Shown here piece after piece: positions 43,461-52,304 of a stretch of DNA of 64,000 nt. Location of the stretch: contig NZ_BMIA01000007.1 of the NCBI RefSeq assembly GCF_014641595.1, positions 62,001 through 126,000 of the forward strand. Reading direction: 5' to 3'. A program made the translations under genes and the position numbers. Origin of the DNA: Dyadobacter endophyticus (GTDB lineage Bacteria; Bacteroidota; Bacteroidia; Cytophagales; Spirosomataceae). The notes beneath the pieces were generated by a model, which saw nothing but the letters and a program-made list of their open reading frames with translations, was not told the origin of the DNA and searched no databases. Each line of letters opens with the position of its first letter. Positions within the stretch are counted from its first letter, which is position 1.

Positions 43461-45248
43461 ATGAGAAACAGAAGCAATTCAAAAGGCGGCAACAGTTCCC
43501 GCCCATCAGCCGGAGGCTCCAAAGGTGGAGGCGGCTACTTCAAACGCACTAAGCCTGAGACCGAAAGCCGGTTCAGCAAGCCCAGCGTAAAAAAATCCAG
43601 TCTGAAATTTTCAGCTCCATCCGAAAACAGAGGCCAGAAAGCACGTCCGAGCTTCGATCATGAGAAGCCACGCGACGATCGCTCAGGCTTCGGTAAGCCG
43701 GGCTTCGATAAGCCTGGATTCGGTAAGCCACGATTTGACAAGCCTCGCTTCGACAAGCCCGATTTCAAGAAATACGGATCAGACCGCGGCGACAGCCAGC
43801 GCCCGTTCCGTCGTGAAGGCGATTCTGCCGACCGCAGTTTCAAAAAAGACTTCCGCTCCGGCGACCGCCCTGGTGACAGAAAACCATTTGCTGATCGTCC
43901 TGAAAGAGCCGGATTCGGTGGCGGAGACCGCAATCGTGAGTTGAAACCCCGTTTCGACAGGGATAACGACGAACGCGAGTTCAGGCCACGTCCGGACAGA
44001 GATTCACGCGACTTCAAATCACGCCCGGAAAGAGGCAACGGTGACCGCGAATTCAAGCCGGGCTTCGATAAGCCGAGATCCGACAGAGATAGCGGCAGCC
44101 GTGAATTCAAACCGAGATCCGACAGAGACAGCGGCAGCCGTGAATTCAAACCAAGGCCTGAAAGAGGTAATAATGAGCGTGAATTTAAGCCGGGCTTCGA
44201 TAAGCCGGGCTTCGACAAGCCGCGCCTCGAAAGAGACAATGGTGATCGTGAGTTTAAGCCGCGCTCCGAAAGAGAAGGAGGTGAATTTAAGCCACGTGCG
44301 GAGCGTTCGGGCGACGATAGGCCCGGCCGTTCATTCAACCGGAATGAAGGTTCATTTAAAAAAAAAGACGATAGGGAGGACAAACCCTACCGCTCCCGTT
44401 TCCAGGACGACGAACAGCAGCCGGACCGCAGCGGGTTGGAGAGACGCGTAGGCCGGTACGAAACCGCACCGCGTTATAATCTGGAAAGCTACGATCAAAA
44501 GAAGAAAGCATCACCGAGGCATAAAGACAAGGAAGAGGGCGATGAGATCCGTCTCAACCGGTACATCGCCAATGCGGGTATTTGCTCCCGCCGCGAAGCC
44601 GACGACCTGATTTCTTCCGGCCAGATTTCGGTTAATGGCAAGATCGTTGCCGAAATGGGTTACAAAGTGCGTCCTACCGACGTCGTGAAATACGGCAAGA
44701 AAGCATTGAACCCTGAGAAAATGGTGTATATCCTGATCAACAAGCCAAAGGATTATATAACCACCACCGACGATCCCGAAGAGCGCAAAACCGTGCTCGA
44801 CCTGATCGCGGGCGCATGCTCGGAGCGCGTGTACCCGGTAGGCCGCCTCGACCGCAATACGACCGGTCTGTTGTTGCTTACTAACGATGGCGAATTAGCT
44901 GAAAAGCTGACGCACCCTTCCAGTGGTATTAAGAAGATTTATCAGGCAGAAATCGACAAGCCGATTACTACTGAGGATTTCGAGCAGCTGCAAGCCGGCG
45001 TAGAACTCGAAGACGGGTTTATCCGTCCCGACGAAGTGGGTTTGGTTACTCCGGACGCTCAGGTCGTAGGTCTTGAAATCCACAGCGGCCGCAACCGCAT
45101 CGTTCGCCGGATGTTCGAGCATTTGGGCTACGAAGTTCAGAAACTGGACCGTACCGTTTTCGCTGGTCTGAACAAAAAAGACCTGCCACGTGGCAAGTGG
45201 CGTTTCCTGACCGAGAAAGAGGTGATTAAGCTGAAATTCTTGCTTTAA
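43461..45248 (+). CDS. pseudouridine synthase (RsuA/RluB type) with long charged repeat N-terminus
   Basis: 595-residue RNA pseudouridine synthase. The enzyme is the C-terminal 235 residues: an S4 RNA-binding domain from about residue 360 (EIRLNRYIANAGICSRREAD) and the catalytic domain, with the Asp in GRLDRNTTGLLLLTNDG. The first ~355 residues are low-complexity, made of FDKP/FGKP and DRDSREFKP units rich in Arg, Lys, Asp, Gly and Phe, probably disordered and RNA-binding. RluB-type enzymes modify 23S rRNA (position 2605 in E. coli). Basic extensions are known in Bacteroidetes relatives, but this one is long. Strong bidirectional terminator follows. Confidence 0.9.
   Translation: MRNRSNSKGGNSSRPSAGGSKGGGGYFKRTKPETESRFSKPSVKKSSLKFSAPSENRGQKARPSFDHEKPRDDRSGFGKPGFDKPGFGKPRFDKPRFDKPDFKKYGSDRGDSQRPFRREGDSADRSFKKDFRSGDRPGDRKPFADRPERAGFGGGDRNRELKPRFDRDNDEREFRPRPDRDSRDFKSRPERGNGDREFKPGFDKPRSDRDSGSREFKPRSDRDSGSREFKPRPERGNNEREFKPGFDKPGFDKPRLERDNGDREFKPRSEREGGEFKPRAERSGDDRPGRSFNRNEGSFKKKDDREDKPYRSRFQDDEQQPDRSGLERRVGRYETAPRYNLESYDQKKKASPRHKDKEEGDEIRLNRYIANAGICSRREADDLISSGQISVNGKIVAEMGYKVRPTDVVKYGKKALNPEKMVYILINKPKDYITTTDDPEERKTVLDLIAGACSERVYPVGRLDRNTTGLLLLTNDGELAEKLTHPSSGIKKIYQAEIDKPITTEDFEQLQAGVELEDGFIRPDEVGLVTPDAQVVGLEIHSGRNRIVRRMFEHLGYEVQKLDRTVFAGLNKKDLPRGKWRFLTEKEVIKLKFLL
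44073..44150 (+). repeat. two tandem 39-base units inside the pseudouridine synthase gene
   Basis: Units 44073-44111 and 44112-44150 are identical except for one T/C change, each encoding 13 residues with core SDRDSGSREFK. Looser copies of the same motif occupy roughly 43660-44320. The near-identity points to recent slippage or duplication. Confidence 0.9.
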
Positions 45249-45267
45249 CAGCAACGGTTATAAAACA

Positions 45268-45305
45268 AGAAGGGCTGCGATGATTATCATCGCAGCCCTT
45301 TCTTT
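45268..45305. terminator. bidirectional terminator between pseudouridine synthase and Do protease genes
   Basis: AAGGGCTGCGATGA / TCATCGCAGCCCTT pairs around a 3-base loop (45270-45300), followed by TCTTT on the plus strand and TCTTGTTTT on the minus strand. It lies between the two convergent stops at 45248 and 45319. Confidence 0.92.
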
Positions 45306-45318
45306 ATACATTCAATTA

Positions 45319-46854
45319 TTACAATCTGAATCCGAATGAGTAGACATCGTAAGGAGCGTCAGGGTAAAGTCCCTCAAACTGCACCATCGATTCTTCTTTG
45401 CCTGCGATCGCAGCTTCAAATTCCTTCACAGTTTTGACAGCTTTGCCGTTAACTTTGGTGATAATGAAACCTTCTTCCACCTGTGAACGGGCGAACTTGC
45501 CGCCGTCGATAGACAGTACTTTCACACCGCCATCGATTTTGTAGCGCGATAGTCTTTGTTTTTCCTGATCGCTCAGGTTACCGAACTGCGCACCTAGCGA
45601 GCTCATTACAGCAGCCGATTCGTCTCTTTTGATGATTTCGGAACCACCTGTGCGATTACGCAACGTAATGCTCAGGTCTTTTTCCTTGCCGTCGCGGTTC
45701 ACGGTCACATTCACTTTATCGCCAGGCTTGTGCAACCCGATCGATTGCTGCAATTCTGGGATCGAGTGGATGTTCATACCGTCCACTTTAACAATCACGT
45801 CGCCTTTGGCAACACCGCCCGCTTTGGCTGCGCTATTTTCGGTGAAATCACGAACGTAAACTCCGTCATTTACTTTCACACCATATTCTTCGGCTTTTCT
45901 GCTGTCGAGGTCGTCAAGAGAGATTCCCAAATACCCGCGTTGTACATTACCGAATTTGATCAGATCGCTCGATACCTTTTTCACAATGCTCGAAGGCACC
46001 GCAAATGCGTAGCCTGCGAAGCTACCCGTGGGGCTCGCAATGGCGGTATTAATACCGATCAGCTCGCCTTTCAGGTTTACCAATGCACCACCACTGTTGC
46101 CAGGGTTCACCACGGCATCGGTCTGAATGAATGATTCCAGCGGTGAGTCACCGGCAGTGGCCGCAGTAGGTTGCATTTGGTTACGGCGTGATTGGCCGAT
46201 AATACCCAATCCCCGGCCTTTTGCACTCACGATACCGGCTGTTACCGTAGATTCGAGGTTGAAAGGGTTACCAACAGCCACTACCCACTCCCCTACTTTC
46301 ACCGCGTCGGAGTTACCCAGCGTTACGGCTGGCAGATCTTTGCCTTCAATTTTAATCACGGCAATATCCGTGGAAGGGTCTGTACCGATCACTTTCGCGC
46401 GAAATTTGCTTTTGTTATGCAGCGTCACTTCCAGCTCCTGCGCACCTTCCACCACGTGGTTGTTGGTAACGATGTACCCGTCGCCAGAGATGATCACACC
46501 CGAACCGGTTGCTTCCGATTGCTGAGGGCCGCGTTGGCCACCACCAAAATCGTCACCGAAGAAATCCCGGAAAATGTCGGGGATCTGCTGTTGCCCACGG
46601 GATTGTTGGCGTGTAATAGTCGATTTAATATGGACCACTGTTGGTGTGGTAGCCTCGGCGGCATAAACGAAGTCGCCCGGAGCACCCGCTGGCGCCCCTG
46701 CAGATGTGAAACGTGCTATATTTTCAGACGCCGCTTCTTTAAAAATCACATCTTTATCATGATCAGGAGCCAGGAATTTGAGGCCAGCTATGGTTGACGC
46801 ACTTGAAATCAACCCAACCAACACCAAACCTTTCCAATTTGTTTTCATAGACAT
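45319..46854 (-). CDS. Do-like serine endopeptidase (DegP/HtrA family)
   Basis: 511-residue periplasmic protease/chaperone. An N-terminal hydrophobic segment (residues ~8-27) is an export signal or anchor. The catalytic triad is in TNNHVVEG (His), STDIAVIKI (Asp) and NPGNSGGAL (Ser). Two PDZ domains follow, from about LGISLDDLD and from about GGVKVLSIDGG to the C-terminus. It degrades or refolds damaged envelope proteins. The AUG at 46854 is followed by a second Met two codons later; either may start. Confidence 0.95.
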   Translation of the reverse strand: MSMKTNWKGLVLVGLISSASTIAGLKFLAPDHDKDVIFKEAASENIARFTSAGAPAGAPGDFVYAAEATTPTVVHIKSTITRQQSRGQQQIPDIFRDFFGDDFGGGQRGPQQSEATGSGVIISGDGYIVTNNHVVEGAQELEVTLHNKSKFRAKVIGTDPSTDIAVIKIEGKDLPAVTLGNSDAVKVGEWVVAVGNPFNLESTVTAGIVSAKGRGLGIIGQSRRNQMQPTAATAGDSPLESFIQTDAVVNPGNSGGALVNLKGELIGINTAIASPTGSFAGYAFAVPSSIVKKVSSDLIKFGNVQRGYLGISLDDLDSRKAEEYGVKVNDGVYVRDFTENSAAKAGGVAKGDVIVKVDGMNIHSIPELQQSIGLHKPGDKVNVTVNRDGKEKDLSITLRNRTGGSEIIKRDESAAVMSSLGAQFGNLSDQEKQRLSRYKIDGGVKVLSIDGGKFARSQVEEGFIITKVNGKAVKTVKEFEAAIAGKEESMVQFEGLYPDAPYDVYSFGFRL

Positions 46855-47001
46855 ATGTTGGGGTTATATTTTTATGGACAAATAACGTAAATCGATTAAC
46901 AAATTATTCCCGTCGTAGATTCGTTTAACATCTTTTAACAAAGATATTCGATTTGGGAATTTACTAAAATATCCTGCCAGGCGATTATCCATTGGTCTCA
47001 C

Positions 47002-47032
47002 AAAAAAAGGCGTTATCCTTTCGAATAACGCC
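47002..47032 (-). terminator. terminator of the Hsp20 gene
   Basis: GGCGTTAT / ATAACGCC (47009-47016 and 47025-47032) with an 8-base loop; on the minus strand it is followed by seven T. Confidence 0.92.
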
Positions 47033-47052
47033 CATTATGTAAGTCCGGCAGA

Positions 47053-47481
47053 TTAAGCGATCTCGATCTGGCGGGCCGGTTTTTCTTTCGCTTCCTCACG
47101 TTTCGGCAAAGCGATGCTTAGAATGCCATCGGCATAGTTAGCCTCGATCCTGTCGCCGTCGACGGTATTAGGCAAAGTGAAGGTCCTTTGGAAAGATGAA
47201 TACTTAAATTCTTTCCTGGTGTACTTCTCGTTTTTGCTCTCTTCCTTCTGCTCTTTCTCAGCTGAAATGGTCAGTTGATTCTTTTCAAGGTTCAGTTTGA
47301 AGTCTGATTTTTGAAGGCCCGGAGCCGCTACTTCGATGCGGAAACCTTCTTCGTTTTCAACCACGTTCACAGCTGGTACGGTGCCCGCAAATGCAGGCGT
47401 GTTGTATTCGTTAAAAAGATCCTTACCAAAAAATCCGTTCAAATAAGATGGACCTGCGAAATGTTTGACTAATGTGCTCAT
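47053..47481 (-). CDS. small heat shock protein, Hsp20/alpha-crystallin
   Basis: 142-residue sHSP that binds unfolding proteins without ATP. The alpha-crystallin domain runs from about residue 40 (VNVVENEEGFRIEVAAPGLQKSDFKLNL in pieces) to KREEAKEKPA. The strand with the conserved ANYADGILSIALPK, where GIL is the A-x-x-x-GVL-type motif, is close to the C-terminus. A short N-terminus and IEIA end complete it. Length is usual. Own terminator; own transcription unit. Confidence 0.94.
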   Translation of the reverse strand: MSTLVKHFAGPSYLNGFFGKDLFNEYNTPAFAGTVPAVNVVENEEGFRIEVAAPGLQKSDFKLNLEKNQLTISAEKEQKEESKNEKYTRKEFKYSSFQRTFTLPNTVDGDRIEANYADGILSIALPKREEAKEKPARQIEIA

Positions 47482-47720
47482 TGCTATAAGGTTTTATGTT
47501 TTTAGTTTTTCTGTTTTCTTTTAACCTCACGGTTATGCCCTCTATTTAACAACTTCTGTTCCGGGCTTGAAAAATTGAAAAAATAGCGCCAAAATGACCG
47601 ATTTTACTAAAAACACATTAGAAAGTACAGACAAAATGGCCGATTCATGTTTACAAAAATGACAAAAACGCCATTAGCCCATTGGAAAACCAATGAGCGG
47701 ATATTCACCAGGAAGCAGGG

Positions 47721-48467
47721 TTATTTCAATTCAAGGATGGCACAGGCCTGCTCAGAGGCAGACTGCTCGGCTTTCTTCTTGGTAAAGCCATTACCTGTTG
47801 CAAAAGGCTCGTCGTTGACGAGGATCTGGGAGATGAATTCGCGGTGGTGGCGGGTGCCCCGTTCTTCAAGTATTTCAAAACGGATTTCCTTGCCTTCGCG
47901 CTGCGCCCATTCGATAATGAGGCTTTTGAAGTTTACATTGTTCTGGATAATGTTGTCCAGATCGTAATGCGTGATGAGCTTGCTGATAATAAAGGTACGC
48001 GTAAAACGGAAACCCTTATCGAGATAAATAGCGCCTACGAATGCTTCGAGCGCGTCCCCATACATGGATGAGCGGGGCGACATCCCGCGGCGGTTGCCAT
48101 CGTATTCGATCAACCGGTCGAGCCCCAGCTTACGCGAAATCTGGTTCAACGACTCGCGGTTCACGATCCGTGAGCGAATTTCGGTAAGGAAACCTTCGTC
48201 TTTGTAGGGATATTTGGTAAAAAGAAATTCTGCTACCACCATGCCCAGCACCGCATCGCCCAGGTATTCCAAACGCTCGTTCGACTCCCTGAAACCTTTG
48301 ATTGCGGTTTCGCGGGAAGCGGAGGTGTGCCTGAAAGCCAGCTGATAAACGCCAAGATTGGAAGGCTTGTCGCCAATGACATGCGCGATCGACTCCTTAA
48401 ATTTTTTATCCTCAGCACTTCCGGTCCTGAAAAGGGAAAGAATCGGTATAAGAATTCGCTTTGCCAA
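47721..48467 (-). CDS. rnc: ribonuclease III
   Basis: 248-residue endonuclease for double-stranded RNA, used in rRNA processing. The signature NERLEYLGDAVLGMVVAEFL holds catalytic Glu and Asp; YGDALEAFVGAIYLD carries the second acidic pair. A dsRNA-binding domain occupies the C-terminal ~70 residues (FKSLIIEWAQREGKEIRFEIL and KKKAEQSASEQACAIL). Third gene of the acpP-fabF-rnc set, 14 bases after fabF, a gene order conserved in many Bacteroidetes. Confidence 0.96.
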   Translation of the reverse strand: MAKRILIPILSLFRTGSAEDKKFKESIAHVIGDKPSNLGVYQLAFRHTSASRETAIKGFRESNERLEYLGDAVLGMVVAEFLFTKYPYKDEGFLTEIRSRIVNRESLNQISRKLGLDRLIEYDGNRRGMSPRSSMYGDALEAFVGAIYLDKGFRFTRTFIISKLITHYDLDNIIQNNVNFKSLIIEWAQREGKEIRFEILEERGTRHHREFISQILVNDEPFATGNGFTKKKAEQSASEQACAILELK

Positions 48468-48481
48468 TGGTAGAGATTTAA

Positions 48482-49735
48482 TCAGTCTTCGTACTTTTTG
48501 AAAACGACTGATGCATTATGACCTCCGAAACCGAATGTGTTACTCAAAGCGATATTTACGCGACGTTTTTCAGCTTTATTGAATGTCAGCTTCAACCGCG
48601 GATTGATTTCCGGGTCGTCGGTAAAGTGGTTAATGGTAGGCGGCACGACCTGGTCTTTGATCGCCATGATACAGGCGGCAGCTTCGATGGCTCCTGCTCC
48701 TCCCAATAAATGCCCTGTCATCGATTTCGTAGAGCTGATATTCAGATCATATGCATGCTCGCCGAAGAATTTTTCTATGGCTTTGATCTCCTGCGGATCA
48801 CCGATCGGGGTTGATGTGCCGTGGGTATTGATGTAATCGATTTCCTCAGGCTTGATACCCGCGTTTTCGATCGCATTTTTCATTACAATAAAGGCTCCTA
48901 GTCCTTCCGGATGCGGGGCTGTGATGTGATAGGCGTCGGAAGACATACCGGCACCGATCATTTCGGCGTAAATGTTGGCCCCGCGTGCTTTCGCATGTTC
49001 GAGTTCTTCCAAAATAAGCGCTGCGCCACCTTCTCCGAGCACAAAACCATCACGGTCCCTGTCATAAGGACGCGAGGCAGTTTCAGGCGAATCGTTTCTT
49101 TCGGACAATGCCTTTAATGCATTGAAACCGCCCACACCGGCAATCGTAACTGCCGCTTCCGAACCGCCGGAGATACACACGTTCATCAAACCGAGTTTGA
49201 TGTAGTTGAATGCATCGATCAATGCGTTGGTCGCCGAAGCACAGGCCGAAACGGTGATAAAATTGGGTCCCCGGAAACCGTACCGGATCGACAATACGCC
49301 GGAGGCGCTGTCGACGATCATTTTCGGGATAAAGAAAGGATTGAAGCGGGGTGTCCTGCCGTTCTCGGAGAAGTTCATCACTTCTTCCTCGAAAGTTTTG
49401 AGGCCACCGATACCGGAGCCCCAAATTACACCGGCTTTGTCGAGATCAAGCGTATCTGCGTCAAAGCCGGCGTCCTTCATCGCTTCATCAGCCGCGATGA
49501 CGGCGTATTGTGTAAAGGGGTCCATTTTACGGGCTTCTTGCCTTGGGATGTAATTCGTAACGTCCAGGCCTTTCACTTCACACGCAAAACGGGTACGAAA
49601 CTTTTCAGCATCGAACCGCGTGATGGGGGCTGCACCGCTTACGCCTGCAACCAGATTTGACCAAAAGGTAGGAACATCATTGCCAACGGGCGTCAACGCG
49701 CCCATTCCTGTAATTACAACTCGCTTAAAACTCAT
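48482..49735 (-). CDS. fabF: 3-oxoacyl-ACP synthase II
   Basis: 417-residue KAS II, elongating acyl-ACP by condensation with malonyl-ACP. The catalytic Cys is in VSACASATNAL, the two His in THGTSTPIGDPQE and KSMTGHLLGGAGAIEA, and the KS-type N-terminus VVITGMGALTPVG is present. Length and motifs match FabF, not FabB. Middle gene of acpP-fabF-rnc; gap to acpP 43 bases. Confidence 0.96.
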   Translation of the reverse strand: MSFKRVVITGMGALTPVGNDVPTFWSNLVAGVSGAAPITRFDAEKFRTRFACEVKGLDVTNYIPRQEARKMDPFTQYAVIAADEAMKDAGFDADTLDLDKAGVIWGSGIGGLKTFEEEVMNFSENGRTPRFNPFFIPKMIVDSASGVLSIRYGFRGPNFITVSACASATNALIDAFNYIKLGLMNVCISGGSEAAVTIAGVGGFNALKALSERNDSPETASRPYDRDRDGFVLGEGGAALILEELEHAKARGANIYAEMIGAGMSSDAYHITAPHPEGLGAFIVMKNAIENAGIKPEEIDYINTHGTSTPIGDPQEIKAIEKFFGEHAYDLNISSTKSMTGHLLGGAGAIEAAACIMAIKDQVVPPTINHFTDDPEINPRLKLTFNKAEKRRVNIALSNTFGFGGHNASVVFKKYED

Positions 49736-49778
49736 AAAATTGGGACAGAAATAGAAGATTGTACTGGTAAAAACCGGA

Positions 49779-50015
49779 TTACTTCACGTTTTCTTCCAGA
49801 TATGCAACAGCCTGACCAACTGTACCGATGTTCTCTGCCTGATCGTCAGGGATAGAAAGATTGAATTCTTTTTCGAATTCCATAATCAACTCAACGGTGT
49901 CTAGAGAGTCCGCTCCCAAGTCGTTCTGGAAGTTTGCTTCCGGTGTAACCTCCGACTCTTCTACGCCGAGTTTTTCGACGATAATTTGCTTAACTCTTTC
50001 TGCAATTGCTGACAT
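49779..50015 (-). CDS. acpP: acyl carrier protein
   Basis: 78-residue ACP. The Ser in LGADSLDTVELIMEFE receives the phosphopantetheine arm that carries growing acyl chains. The whole protein is acidic (many Glu and Asp), as expected. First gene of the acpP-fabF-rnc set; its promoter should lie in the ~230-base region shared with kdsA. Confidence 0.97.
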   Translation of the reverse strand: MSAIAERVKQIIVEKLGVEESEVTPEANFQNDLGADSLDTVELIMEFEKEFNLSIPDDQAENIGTVGQAVAYLEENVK

Positions 50016-50247
50016 TTTATAATCACTTTTTGGTTAAAATCGCCACAAAGAAAGATATTTCAGTTCACTTTTTCAAAAATTTTTTAAACAGGCCATATTA
50101 TTGCACAATCCCTGTTTAAAATAAAAAAAAGCAGGAAATCAGCCAATTATAAGGCATCTGTTTCAAGAAATCGATTGATTGCAAACAGAACATTACGGAT
50201 AGCCGTACATTCGCGAAACATTTATCAATATCTATACCAACACCAGT
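50016..50247. promoter_or_regulatory. divergent acpP/kdsA regulatory region
   Basis: AT-rich region holding promoters for both directions. TACATTCG at 50206-50213 is a possible -7 element for kdsA with TTG about 24 bases upstream, too far for consensus. On the minus strand TATCTTTC is a possible acpP element near 50066-50059. No gene or repeat was seen. Confidence 0.3.
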
Positions 50248-51060
50248 ATGATCTCGATACCGAAGCTGAAAAACACCGATTCGACCTCCTTTTTCCTCAT
50301 GGCCGGCCCCTGTGCGATCGAAGGACGGGATATGGCCCTGCGAATCGCCGAGCATATCGTGACGGTTACCGACCGCCTTCGCATTCCCTATATATTCAAA
50401 GGTTCTTATCGCAAAGCCAACCGCACCAAGATCGATTCGTTTACCGGGATTGGTGATGAAAAAGCGCTGAAAATCTTGCAAGAAGTAAGTCAGACTTTTG
50501 GCATTCCTACTGTAACCGATATACATGAATCACACGAAGCCGCATTTGCCGCTGAGTATGTCGATGTTCTGCAAATACCCGCATTCCTCTGCCGCCAGAC
50601 AGAACTCCTCGCAGCCGCAGCGCGCACAGGTAAGGCTGTGAATGTGAAGAAAGGGCAATTCCTTTCGGGTGCTTCGATGAAATTTGCTGCCGAAAAAATC
50701 AATGAAGTAAATCCGGACGCCCCAGTGATTCTCACGGATCGAGGCAACAGTTTCGGCTATGGCGATCTGGTTGTAGATTACCGTAACCTGCCCGAAATGG
50801 CCGCATTCGGCGTACCCGTAGTGATGGACTGCACGCATTCATTGCAACAGCCCAACCAAACCTCCGGCGTAACCGGCGGCAAGCCCAAACTGATCGAAAC
50901 GATAGCCAAGGCAGCCATTGCCGTGGGCGCCGATGGTCTTTTTATCGAGACCCATTTCAACCCCGCCGAAGCCAAATCCGACGGCGCTAACATGCTCCCG
51001 CTCGATCAGCTGGAAGGGTTATTGGAAAGACTCGTACGTGTGAGAGAAGCAATCTTATGA
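50248..51060 (+). CDS. kdsA: 3-deoxy-8-phosphooctulonate synthase
   Basis: 270-residue enzyme that condenses PEP with arabinose 5-phosphate to Kdo 8-phosphate, for the lipid A inner core. LMAGPCAIEGRD at the N-terminus is the PEP-binding loop; FKGSYRKANRTK, the RG(N)S-like DRGNSFGYGDLVVD, and HFNPAEAKSDGANMLPL are typical. Length is normal. It overlaps the next gene by ATGA. It shows that the organism makes Kdo and so a Gram-negative outer membrane. Confidence 0.96.
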   Translation: MISIPKLKNTDSTSFFLMAGPCAIEGRDMALRIAEHIVTVTDRLRIPYIFKGSYRKANRTKIDSFTGIGDEKALKILQEVSQTFGIPTVTDIHESHEAAFAAEYVDVLQIPAFLCRQTELLAAAARTGKAVNVKKGQFLSGASMKFAAEKINEVNPDAPVILTDRGNSFGYGDLVVDYRNLPEMAAFGVPVVMDCTHSLQQPNQTSGVTGGKPKLIETIAKAAIAVGADGLFIETHFNPAEAKSDGANMLPLDQLEGLLERLVRVREAIL

Positions 51061-51749
51061 TCCCAAAATTTACAAAGGCATATTTGATATGCCTTTTTCT
51101 TTGTCTGCAAATCCTTCCGCGGTCCGCATTTGCGCAGGAGGATTCTACCAAACTTTGGAAAGTGACAGCCGGGGACATTATTCCCCCTGTTTCCCTTGGA
51201 CTCGCCGGCCTTATCGTGCAGGGCAAAATCAGTCGGAATTTGCAGGAGCATGTGGTTTCTAAATATCCCAATTATCATACGCACCTGGACGACTACCTAC
51301 CGTATGCGCCGGGCGTGGTAAGCCTCGGGCTTGCATCGGCGGGCGTAAAAGGGAAACATAAGCTGGGCGATCAGGTAATCCTGGCTTTGCTGTCGAACAT
51401 CATCGCGCAAGGCGTTACGCAAAGCCTGAAACGCATTGTGCGTTACGAGCGGCCTAACGGGGAGGATAACCATTCATTTCCATCCGGACACGCCACGACC
51501 GCATTTACCAACGCCACGATTCTGCATGAGGAATACGGCCAACGAAGCGTATTATACAGCATAGGCGGCTACGGAACGGCCACGGCCGTAGGGACAATGC
51601 GGGTCCTCGGCAACCACCACTGGCTGGCGGACGTGCTCATGGGTGCGGGTATAGGCATAGGTGCAACGAAAGTCGTGTATATCAGCTACCCCTGGCTGCA
51701 ACAGCAGGCGCGAAGAATAAAAGCCAGGCGGCACAGTGAAAAAAACTGA
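51057..51749 (+). CDS. PAP2 family phosphatase, exported
   Basis: 230-residue protein with a signal peptide (LPRSAFAQ around residue 20-27). The PAP2 motifs are in order: KRIVRYERPN (KxxxxxxRP), SFPSGHAT (PSGH) and RVLGNHHWLADVLMG (the S/RxxxxxH-type motif with H). Such enzymes dephosphorylate lipid or sugar phosphates; undecaprenyl pyrophosphate and lipid A are typical substrates. Translation is coupled to kdsA (4-base overlap), which supports a role in lipid A or Kdo-lipid modification, though this is inference. Confidence 0.88.
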   Translation: MIPKFTKAYLICLFLCLQILPRSAFAQEDSTKLWKVTAGDIIPPVSLGLAGLIVQGKISRNLQEHVVSKYPNYHTHLDDYLPYAPGVVSLGLASAGVKGKHKLGDQVILALLSNIIAQGVTQSLKRIVRYERPNGEDNHSFPSGHATTAFTNATILHEEYGQRSVLYSIGGYGTATAVGTMRVLGNHHWLADVLMGAGIGIGATKVVYISYPWLQQQARRIKARRHSEKN

Positions 51750-51809
51750 ATGCTGCTGACATAGGGTTGTCATTCGAAGGTTTGAATTTTGTGGAAACAT
51801 CTGTTAGCC

Positions 51810-52268
51810 ATGCAAACTAAAACCATTCAACCTATCCACGTTTTGTATTTCGAAACGCGGACTTCGTTCCAGGAAATTTTTCAGTATGTACGTGTAGAAG
51901 CCCGGAAACTGTATCAGGATGCGGTTCGCAACGACCTCGAAATTACCGGCCCGGTTTACTGGGTTTACCAGGGTGCGGACGGACGCCCCGATACGGTTTT
52001 CACACTCACCATTGCATTACCTGTCACGCCACCTTCACACACTATTGATTCACCTTACCAATTGAAGCAGCTCGAAGCATTTGAATGCATTACCGAGCAG
52101 CTTTACGGAAATTGGGATGGGCTGATTAATACTTACGGTTCGCTCTTCAGCGAGATCATGTCCCAAAAGCTGGTCATGTCGGGACAGAGCCGGGAGATTT
52201 ATTTGAATATGGATTTTGAAAATCCGGACCGGAATATTACCGAAGTACAGATCGGTATTTTGAAATAA
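51810..52268 (+). CDS. GyrI-like/effector-binding domain protein (tentative)
   Basis: 152-residue protein. The start at 51810 (MQTKTIQPIHVLYFETR) is preferred because the upstream GTG-start extension lacks conservation features. The strand VLYFETRTSFQEIFQYV with later TGPVYWVYQGADGRPDTVFTLTIALPV has the pattern of GyrI/AraC effector-binding domains, which bind small molecules; the match is by inspection and not certain. No DNA-binding domain is present. Neighbours are a PAP2 phosphatase and a Tag-like glycosylase. Confidence 0.55.
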   Translation: MQTKTIQPIHVLYFETRTSFQEIFQYVRVEARKLYQDAVRNDLEITGPVYWVYQGADGRPDTVFTLTIALPVTPPSHTIDSPYQLKQLEAFECITEQLYGNWDGLINTYGSLFSEIMSQKLVMSGQSREIYLNMDFENPDRNITEVQIGILK

Positions 52269-52304
52269 GCTATTTTAAAGGACAAGATCCTAAAAATCAA
52301 CGCG

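Noticed and set aside
43658..44383. 241-codon minus-strand frame over the repeats of the pseudouridine synthase gene
   Set aside because: It is open only because the sense repeats use codons without minus-strand stops; it is Ser/Leu/Gly-rich with no domain and lies wholly inside a real gene.
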